This document shows, one piece after another, positions 6,082-10,771 of a DNA stretch of 10,771 nt. The notes under the pieces were generated by a model that had not been told where the DNA came from, did not search any database, and saw only the letters and a program-made list of their open reading frames with translations. The translations under genes were made by a program, and so were the position numbers. The stretch is from assembly GCA_028876585.1 (NCBI GenBank), contig JAGWRL010000151.1:1-10771 (forward strand), given 5' to 3'. Source of the DNA: Pseudomonadota bacterium. GTDB lineage: Bacteria; Pseudomonadota; Alphaproteobacteria; Rhizobiales; Beijerinckiaceae. Within the stretch, counting starts at the first letter, position 1, and each line of letters begins with the position of its first letter.

Positions 6082-6537
6082 ATGAAACTCTACGCGATCC
6101 ATGCGCCCCGCGCCGCCGAGGCGCTCGCCGGCCCCGAGGGCGCGCGGGCGGCTCGGCTCGGCTTTTCGCTCGCCGCGCTGGCCTTCGGCCCGCTGTGGCT
6201 GCTGGTTCGCGGCGCCTGGTGGGCGTTGCTCGGCTATTTCGTCGCGGCGGCGGCGCTAGTGGCGCTGGCGGGGTTGGGCGTGCTCGGCCCCGGCGCCGCG
6301 GCGGCGCTGGCGGGGCTGGGGCAGCTTTATCTTGGCTTTGAGGGCCGGGCGTTGGCGCAGCGGGCGCGCGAACGCGGCGGCCGCGCCCTGGTCGACGTGA
6401 TCTACGCCGGCAGCGCGCTGGAGGCGGAGAAGATTTTTCTCGAACGCGCCTTCGTCGCCGCGCCGGCGCCCACGCGCCGCGCCGCGCCGCTGGCCTCGCC
6501 CGACGTGATCGGGCTTTTCCCGGAACCCGGCCGATGA
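6082..6537 (+). CDS. DUF2628 membrane protein of the histidine cluster
   Basis: The product has 151 residues: a short N-terminal strand (MKLYAIHAP), then hydrophobic segments at about 27-42, 46-68 and 71-85, then a basic stretch ([11 protein letters not shown]), and a soluble tail ending [24 protein letters not shown] (32-51) and the GFEGRAL stretch after the helices are typical of DUF2628. From general knowledge, DUF2628 genes commonly sit between hisB and hisH in Hyphomicrobiales, but no role in histidine synthesis is established. The ATG follows a good GGGAGG (6071-6076) 17 bases after hisB. Its TGA overlaps the hisH start as ATGA, so translation is likely coupled. Alanine and leucine make up much of it, which explains the very high GC. 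Confidence 0.85.
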   Translation: MKLYAIHAPRAAEALAGPEGARAARLGFSLAALAFGPLWLLVRGAWWALLGYFVAAAALVALAGLGVLGPGAAAALAGLGQLYLGFEGRALAQRARERGGRALVDVIYAGSALEAEKIFLERAFVAAPAPTRRAAPLASPDVIGLFPEPGR

Positions 6538-7175
6538 AAGTCGCCATCGTCGATTATGGCTCCGGCAACCTGCATTCCGCGCATAAAGCGTTCGAGCGCG
6601 CGGCGCGCGAAGCCGGCGTCGCGGCGGAGGTGCGCGTCACCGCCGATCCCGACTGGACGCTGGCGGCCGACCGCATCGTGCTGCCCGGCGTCGGCGCCTT
6701 CGCCGATTGCCGGCGCGGCCTCGACGCGGCGACCGGCATGGTCGAGGCGCTGGGCGAGAGCGTGCGCCGGCGCGGCCGGCCGTTCCTGGGCATCTGCGTC
6801 GGCATGCAATTGCTGGCGACGCGCGGGCTGGAGCATGAGACGGTCGCCGGCCTCGGCTGGATCGCCGGCGACGTCGCCGCGATCCGCCCCGCCGATCCCG
6901 CGCTGAAAATCCCGCATATGGGCTGGAACACGCTCGACGCGCGCCGCCCGCACGCGCTGCTGGAGGGCGTCGGGCCGGGCCTGCACGCCTATTTCGTGCA
7001 TTCCTATCAGCTCTATCCCGCCGACCCCGCCGATGTCGTCGCCACCGCCGATTACGGCGGGCCGATCACCGCCATCGTCGCGCGCGCAAATGTCGCGGGC
7101 GTGCAGTTCCATCCCGAGAAAAGCCAGACGCTCGGTCTGGCGCTGATCGGCAATTTCCTGAAGTGGCGCCCGTGA
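6534..7175 (+). CDS. hisH: Imidazoleglycerol-phosphate synthase, glutamine amidotransferase subunit
   Basis: HisH is the class I glutaminase subunit; it releases ammonia from glutamine and passes it to HisF. The product has 213 residues with the complete Cys-His-Glu triad: Cys88 in [11 protein letters not shown], His193 and Glu195 in QFHPEKSQ. The start [13 protein letters not shown] and the oxyanion-strand PGVGAF (51-56) are standard for HisH. The ATG overlaps the DUF2628 stop by four bases and the TGA overlaps the hisA start as GTGA. Its partner hisF is in the same cluster but separated from hisA by two unrelated genes. Confidence 0.96.
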   Translation: MKVAIVDYGSGNLHSAHKAFERAAREAGVAAEVRVTADPDWTLAADRIVLPGVGAFADCRRGLDAATGMVEALGESVRRRGRPFLGICVGMQLLATRGLEHETVAGLGWIAGDVAAIRPADPALKIPHMGWNTLDARRPHALLEGVGPGLHAYFVHSYQLYPADPADVVATADYGGPITAIVARANVAGVQFHPEKSQTLGLALIGNFLKWRP

Positions 7176-7903
7176 TCCTGTTTCCCGCGATCGACCTCAA
7201 GAACGGCGAATGCGTGCGCCTGGTGCGCGGCGACATGGAGCAGGCGACGGTCTTCAACGCCGATCCCGCCGCCCAGGCGCAAAGTTTTGAGCGCCAGGGT
7301 TTCGGCTATCTGCACGTGGTCGATCTCGACGGCGCCTTCGCCGGCCAGCCAGTCAACGCGGGGGCGGTCGAGCGCATCCTCGCCGCGACCGGGATGAAGG
7401 TGCAGCTCGGCGGCGGCGTGCGCGATCTGCGCACGGTGGCCGGCTGGCTCGACAAAGGCGTGACGCGGGTGATCATCGGCACGGCGGCGCTAAAAGACCC
7501 CGATTTCGTGCGCGAGGCGGCGCGGCTGCATCCCGGCCGGGTCGCGGTCGGCATCGACGCGCGCGAGGGCAGGGTGGCGGTGGAGGGCTGGGCGCGGCAA
7601 TCCGACGTCTCCGCGCTCGATCTCGGCCGCATGTTCGAGGATTCCGGGGTGGCGGCGATCATCTACACCGACATCGCCCGCGACGGCGTGATGCAGGGCC
7701 TCAATCTGGCGCAGACCGTGGCGCTGGCGGAGGCGTTGTCGATCCCCGTCATCGCCTCGGGCGGGCTCGCCTCGATCGAGGACGTCAAGCGGCTCTTGGA
7801 GCCGGACTGCCGCAAGCTCGCCGGGGCGATCTCAGGGCGGGCGCTGTACGACGGCCGGCTCGATCCCGCCGAGGCGCTGGCCTTGCTGAGGGGCAGGGCG
7901 TGA
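7172..7903 (+). CDS. hisA: ProFAR isomerase, 1-(5-phosphoribosyl)-5-[(5-phosphoribosylamino)methylideneamino]imidazole-4-carboxamide isomerase
   Basis: HisA is a TIM-barrel enzyme that opens the ribose ring of ProFAR to give PRFAR, the HisF substrate. The 243-residue product carries the two catalytic aspartates at their canonical positions, Asp8 in FPAIDLK and Asp129 in VGIDAR. The phosphate-binding motifs QLGGGVR (78-84) and VIASGGL and the TDIARDG loop are also present. The GTG at 7172, forming a GTGA overlap with the hisH stop, is preferred: it gives ILFPAIDLK with Asp8 in register, while the other in-frame GTG at 7163 adds three residues. The TGA is followed after one base by the ATG of the next gene. 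Confidence 0.95.
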   Translation: MILFPAIDLKNGECVRLVRGDMEQATVFNADPAAQAQSFERQGFGYLHVVDLDGAFAGQPVNAGAVERILAATGMKVQLGGGVRDLRTVAGWLDKGVTRVIIGTAALKDPDFVREAARLHPGRVAVGIDAREGRVAVEGWARQSDVSALDLGRMFEDSGVAAIIYTDIARDGVMQGLNLAQTVALAEALSIPVIASGGLASIEDVKRLLEPDCRKLAGAISGRALYDGRLDPAEALALLRGRA

Positions 7904-7904
7904 A

Positions 7905-8306
7905 ATGAGACTGGACCGCCTTCTCAAGTCGGCTACGTCTCATGTTGAGACCGTTCGGGTCAGCCGAACGGGAATCAACCCATTGCTTTGGCTTGTAGGT
8001 CTCGTGACCCCATTGGCGATGACGCTTTCCGCCATCCTAGTTCTTTTTGGCGGCGCGAGCGGATGGGCGTTCGCGACAGTGTTTGCATTCTTTGCCGCTG
8101 TTCCGGCCCTCTTCGCGTTTGTTGCCTATTTTGTGCTACTCTGGAGGCGGCCGGAAATGCTGGAATCGGAAGAGTACAGGCTTAAGCGACATGCGCAGCT
8201 AACATCTTACGAGCGCGGCGCGTCCACAGAGATTCTGGACGCGCGAGACGAAGCGCTTCGCTTGCAAGCCGGAAAGGTGGGCCTCGGCGAGGAGGAACCC
8301 GAATGA
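7905..8306 (+). CDS. Unrecognised two-helix membrane protein inserted between hisA and hisF
   Basis: I do not recognise a named family. The product has 133 residues: an amphipathic N-terminus (MRLDRLLKSATSHVETVRVS), two hydrophobic helices (about 27-48 and 54-80), a juxtamembrane RRPEMLESEEYRLKRHA (81-97), and a charged C-terminal tail. By positive-inside, both ends are probably cytoplasmic. AGGG (7895-7898) is the ribosome-binding site and the ATG is one base after the hisA stop; the stop overlaps the next gene as ATGA. GC content over this gene and the next is about 57% by hand count, against about 65-77% in sampled lines of the his genes, and codons such as TTT, GTT, TTG and CTA are frequent. 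It reads as acquired DNA. It may resemble small uncharacterised membrane proteins with an SEEYRLR-like tail, from memory only. Confidence 0.75.
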   Translation: MRLDRLLKSATSHVETVRVSRTGINPLLWLVGLVTPLAMTLSAILVLFGGASGWAFATVFAFFAAVPALFAFVAYFVLLWRRPEMLESEEYRLKRHAQLTSYERGASTEILDARDEALRLQAGKVGLGEEEPE

Positions 8307-8590
8307 AGCGATACGTTCTTGTGTTCGACGATGGGTCCGGCGACGACCTCGATTTGAAACGCTTCGTTGACTCGCTCGACGACGGCGCAAAAATGCTCGC
8401 TCTCGATGGCCATGTTTGTTTTCTCAGGACGAAGCTTTCGCTTCCGGAGATCTCTGACGCTTTTGTCAAGTTCGCGGGCTCGCGGCTGTTCTTCGTCTCC
8501 GACATCAGCCATTCCGACTACTCAGGACGTATGCCTGGCGCCTTCTGGGAAGAATTCATGCGCGCCAACACAAAGGCAGCCGCCGAATAA
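8303..8590 (+). CDS. Unrecognised 95-residue soluble protein, partner of the membrane protein upstream
   Basis: The product starts [14 protein letters not shown] and alternates predicted strands and helices: strand 3-9, helix 17-26, strand 31-41, helix 46-57, strand 60-68, then [13 protein letters not shown]. That order would suit a compact alpha/beta fold, perhaps ferredoxin-like, but this is inference. The middle ([14 protein letters not shown], then RLFFVSDIS) and the closing tryptophan resemble, from memory, a loose group of small uncharacterised bacterial proteins that pair a strand-then-SELS-helix motif with a late aromatic motif. An excellent GGAGGA (8291-8296) lies 6 bases before the ATG, which overlaps the previous stop. 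Its TAA overlaps the hisF ATG as TAATG. Low GC (about 57%) is shared with the upstream partner, so the two probably arrived together. Confidence 0.75.
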   Translation: MKRYVLVFDDGSGDDLDLKRFVDSLDDGAKMLALDGHVCFLRTKLSLPEISDAFVKFAGSRLFFVSDISHSDYSGRMPGAFWEEFMRANTKAAAE

Positions 8591-9351
8591 TGCTGAAATC
8601 CCGCGTCATTCCCTGCCTCGACGTCAAGGACGGCCGCGTCGTCAAGGGCGTCAATTTCGTCAATCTGCGCGACGCCGGCGACCCCGTCGAGAGCGCCATC
8701 GCCTATGACAAGGCCGGCGCCGACGAATTGTGCTTCCTCGACATCACCGCCAGCCACGAGAATCGCGGCATCCTGCTCGATGTCGTGCGCCGCACGGCCG
8801 AGGTCTGCTTCATGCCGCTGACGGTGGGCGGCGGCGTGCGGAAAATCGAGGATATCCGGCAGTTGCTGCTGGCCGGGGCCGACAAGGCGTCGATCAATTC
8901 GGCGGCGGTGGCGGACCGGCAATTCGTGCGCGCGGCGGCGGAGAAATTCGGCAGCCAGTGCGTGGTGGTGGCTATCGACGCCAAGAAGGCGGGGCCGGGG
9001 CGGTGGGAAATCTTCACCCACGGCGGCCGGCGCCCGACCGGCATCGACGCGGTGGAGTTCGCCCGCGAGGTGACGGCGCTGGGCGCGGGCGAAATCCTGC
9101 TCACCTCGATGGATCGCGACGGCGCGCGCATCGGCTTCGATCTGGAGTTGACGCGGGCGGTGGCCGACGCGGTGCCGATCCCGGTGATCGCGTCGGGGGG
9201 CGTCGGCAATCTCGACCATCTGGCCGACGGCGTCCTGCGCGGCCACGCCAGCGCGGTGCTGGCCGCCTCGATCTTCCATTTCGGCGAATATACGATCCGG
9301 CAGGCCAAGGAGCATATGGCGGCGGCGGGCATCGCCATGCGGCTGGATTAA
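8590..9351 (+). CDS. hisF: Imidazoleglycerol-phosphate synthase, cyclase subunit
   Basis: HisF is the TIM-barrel subunit that uses ammonia from HisH to convert PRFAR into imidazoleglycerol phosphate and AICAR. The 253-residue product has the catalytic Asp11 ([13 protein letters not shown]) and Asp130 (VVAIDAK) at canonical positions. The motifs LTVGGGVR (77-84), LTSMDRDG and VIASGGVG are also present. The ATG overlaps the TAA of the preceding foreign-looking gene by one base, so hisF is translated by re-initiation or from a weak site (AAAGGC) inside that gene. hisE/hisI do not follow in this window; a CHRD protein gene does. GC returns to the level of the other his genes. Confidence 0.97.
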   Translation: MLKSRVIPCLDVKDGRVVKGVNFVNLRDAGDPVESAIAYDKAGADELCFLDITASHENRGILLDVVRRTAEVCFMPLTVGGGVRKIEDIRQLLLAGADKASINSAAVADRQFVRAAAEKFGSQCVVVAIDAKKAGPGRWEIFTHGGRRPTGIDAVEFAREVTALGAGEILLTSMDRDGARIGFDLELTRAVADAVPIPVIASGGVGNLDHLADGVLRGHASAVLAASIFHFGEYTIRQAKEHMAAAGIAMRLD

Positions 9352-9386
9352 GGAACCGGGCGGCTCCACGCGCGTTGTTATGCGCA

Positions 9387-9403
9387 GCCCGCGCGACGCG
9401 GGC
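9387..9403 (+). repeat. GC hairpin between hisF and the CHRD gene
   Basis: GCCCGCG (9387-9393) and CGCGGGC (9397-9403) are perfectly complementary with only CGA between them. No T-run follows. The hairpin sits 4 bases before the strong ribosome-binding site of the CHRD gene and 35 bases after the hisF stop, so it may be an mRNA 3'-end protector for the his transcript or a leader structure. Confidence 0.35.
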
Positions 9404-9418
9404 GACAAGGAGGTTGCA

Positions 9419-9853
9419 ATGCTGGTTTTTTCGCGCCGCGCCGCGCTGGCCGCCGCCGTGGCTTTGGCGGGCCTGACGGGGGCCTATGCCGACGAGGTCA
9501 AATATTCCGCCAAGCTCGACGGCGCGGCCGAGACCCCGCCCAATGACAGCAAGGCGAGCGGGACGATCGACGCCACATTCGACACCGCGACCAAGACGTT
9601 GACCTGGACCGCTGACTATTCCGGTCTGAGCGGCCCGGCCACGGGCGCCCATTTCCACGGCCCAGCGCCGGCCGGCAAGGCGGCGGGCGTGCTGGTTCCC
9701 GTCGCCGGCGAACTCGCCAGCCCGATCAAGGGCTCGGCGAAGCTCACCGACGCGCAGGCCAAGGACCTCAGCGACGGCATGGTCTATTTCAACATTCACA
9801 CCGCCGCGCATCAGGGCGGCGAAATCCGCGGCCAGATGATGAAGGCGATGTAG
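9419..9853 (+). CDS. Secreted CHRD-domain protein
   Basis: The product has 144 residues. A signal peptide with a twin-arginine-like SRRAAL start and Ala/Leu core ends AYA before Asp25, so export by Sec or possibly Tat is expected. The rest is one CHRD domain, the module named after chordin and common in bacterial secreted proteins of unknown function: VKYSAKLDGAAETPP (27-41), GTIDATFD, the core AHFHGPA (77-83), and the closing VYFNIHTAAHQGGEIRGQM (122-140). The start is fixed by the near-perfect AAGGAGG (9407-9413) five bases before the ATG at 9419; an in-frame ATG at 9380 would add 13 charged residues ahead of the signal and is rejected. The gene stands 67 bases after hisF and ends before a strong hairpin. 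Confidence 0.9.
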   Translation: MLVFSRRAALAAAVALAGLTGAYADEVKYSAKLDGAAETPPNDSKASGTIDATFDTATKTLTWTADYSGLSGPATGAHFHGPAPAGKAAGVLVPVAGELASPIKGSAKLTDAQAKDLSDGMVYFNIHTAAHQGGEIRGQMMKAM

Positions 9854-9863
9854 CGGCAAGCCC

Positions 9864-9892
9864 CGCGCGGCCCCGCGAAACGGGGCCGCGCG
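9864..9892 (+). terminator. Strong GC hairpin after the CHRD gene
   Basis: Twelve uninterrupted pairs (9864-9875 with 9881-9892; arm CGCGCGGCCCCG) close the loop CGAAA, starting 11 bases past the stop codon. There is no T-tract after it, so it is not a textbook intrinsic terminator, but its place between the last protein gene and the rRNA promoter suggests it ends or protects the upstream transcript. Confidence 0.55.
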
Positions 9893-9944
9893 CGGCGCGC
9901 GAGGGCGGCATGTGACGGGCGCGTGAATTTTTTCCAAAAAAGGT

Positions 9945-9974
9945 TTGACACCGGGGCAGGGCGGGGCCTATACC
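9945..9974 (+). promoter_or_regulatory. Ribosomal RNA operon promoter
   Basis: A perfect TTGACA (9945-9950) is separated by 18 bases from TATACC (9969-9974). Upstream, 9926-9942 is an AT-rich tract (six T, then six A) in otherwise GC-rich DNA, like an UP element that binds the alpha subunit of RNA polymerase. The downstream 16S gene, with nothing but leader between, identifies this as the rrn promoter. Transcription should start near 9981. Confidence 0.8.
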
Positions 9975-9980
9975 GCACCT

Positions 9981-10490
9981 CACCGACGGCGACGCCGCTG
10001 GGTTGGCGGGTCGGTTGGTTATGACCTAGACGATGGCTTCATTCTCCCTCTCTGAGAGGAGGGGGCGGGAAGGTATCGGCTGTTTTTGCTTTCGGGGTAG
10101 CCTGGGAGCGGACGGGTCGAGAGATTGGGTTGACGATTTCGGCGGGAGCGCGTGGCGCGTCCGCTGGGGTCGGGGACCTGGGGGTTTGGCCTCCGAAAGC
10201 TGTTTGACAATTTCATCGGAAGAAAGAGAGACGTGGACGGCGGCGTCCTTGCGGGGCTTTCGTGTCGAAAGGCATGGGAGTCCGGAAGAGACAAGCTGAC
10301 GGTCACGTTTCAAACAACCATTTCCTTGCGATCTGGGTGGGCTGAACGTCGTGAGACGGTCGACGCGCTTATAGGTTGTGAGGGAAGTGTTTGGAACTCG
10401 TCAAAAGGGATCGCGAGATCCCGAGCGACCGGGGGTTTTCCTGCAAAGGAGATCTTCGGTTGGATGACCGGTCAGTGATCAGATCTCATA
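9981..10490 (+). other. Ribosomal RNA leader (pre-16S 5' region)
   Basis: About 510 bases separate the predicted transcript start from the mature 16S end. Open frames here lack protein similarity. The leader contains a boxA-like element (10199-10209), a hairpin with arms GGGATC / GATCCC (10407-10412 and 10417-10422) capped by the GNRA tetraloop GCGA, and a 7-bp stem (GAGATCT at 10449-10455 with AGATCTC at 10481-10487) immediately before the mature 5' end that may take part in processing. The partner strand of the long RNase III stem, expected after the 16S gene, is outside the window. The purine-rich middle (10035-10075) shows nothing else I can name. Confidence 0.75.
10199..10209 (+). promoter_or_regulatory. 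boxA-like antitermination element in the rRNA leader
   Basis: GCTGTTTGACA resembles the rRNA boxA core (E. coli TGCTCTTTAACA), where NusB/NusE bind the nascent RNA so that polymerase reads through the operon. Related GCTnTTTGACA sequences occur, from memory, in rhizobial rRNA leaders. It contains a TTGACA but has no -10 at proper distance, so it is not read as a second promoter. Confidence 0.55.

Positions 10491-10771
<281 letters not shown>

Noticed and set aside
5441..6547. 368-codon minus-strand open frame opposite hisB and the DUF2628 gene
   Set aside because: It is Arg/Pro-rich low-complexity sequence antisense to hisB, which is identified by its metal-binding motifs.
8182..8512. Minus-strand frames of about 100 codons opposite the two small inserted genes
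   Set aside because: The plus-strand frames have proper ribosome sites (AGGG, GGAGGA) and interlocked starts and stops; the minus frames have neither.
10204..10209. TTGACA as a second rRNA promoter
   Set aside because: No -10-like sequence occurs 16-19 bases downstream; the context GCTGTTTGACA fits boxA better.
10019..10478. Several ~90-108 codon frames on both strands between the rRNA promoter and 16S
   Set aside because: They lie in the transcribed rRNA leader, overlap one another on both strands, and show no family resemblance or ribosome-binding sites.

Overview
The window comes from a GC-rich alphaproteobacterium, most likely order Hyphomicrobiales (Rhizobiales). The evidence is the 5' end of an alphaproteobacterial 16S rRNA gene at the right edge, S21 and HisH/HisA/HisF sequences typical of the group, a DUF2628 gene inside the histidine cluster, and CTTGAC/CTAT-type promoter hexamers. 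A Beijerinckiaceae/Methylocystaceae relative is a guess from the partial 16S; genus cannot be settled from this fragment.

Left part (1-1041), minus strand: the first 63 codons of ilvD (dihydroxy-acid dehydratase), then a 383-base non-coding stretch with a perfect hairpin, an 18-bp dyad and an inverted pair of REP-like palindromes, then a small DUF3307 membrane protein. From about 1190 onward everything reads on the plus strand. First come a probable promoter and a terminator-like hairpin ahead of rpsU (ribosomal protein S21, GTG start). A six-repeat TPR lipoprotein follows. Next are a family-5 periplasmic solute-binding protein with its own probable promoter and, 7 bases later, an amidase-signature hydrolase; together they suggest uptake and hydrolysis of a peptide or amide.

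Central part (5474-9351): a histidine biosynthesis cluster, hisB - DUF2628 gene - hisH - hisA - two unrecognised small genes - hisF. HisB dehydrates imidazoleglycerol phosphate. HisA isomerises ProFAR. HisH and HisF together form the glutamine-dependent imidazoleglycerol-phosphate synthase. From DUF2628 on, junctions are overlaps or near-overlaps (ATGA, GTGA, TGA-A-ATG, ATGA, TAATG), which indicates translational coupling. The two small genes between hisA and hisF (a two-helix membrane protein and a 95-residue soluble protein) have about 57% GC by hand count, clearly lower than sampled lines of the flanking his genes (about 65-77%). They look like a horizontally acquired two-gene cassette seamlessly embedded in the operon, and are the most unusual thing in the window.

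Right part (9352-10771): a secreted CHRD-domain protein, a strong GC hairpin, a clear rRNA promoter (TTGACA-N18-TATACC with an AT-rich upstream tract), a roughly 510-nt rRNA leader with a boxA-like element and a GNRA-capped hairpin, and the first ~280 nt of 16S rRNA. No CRISPR array, tRNA, insertion sequence or integrase was found.
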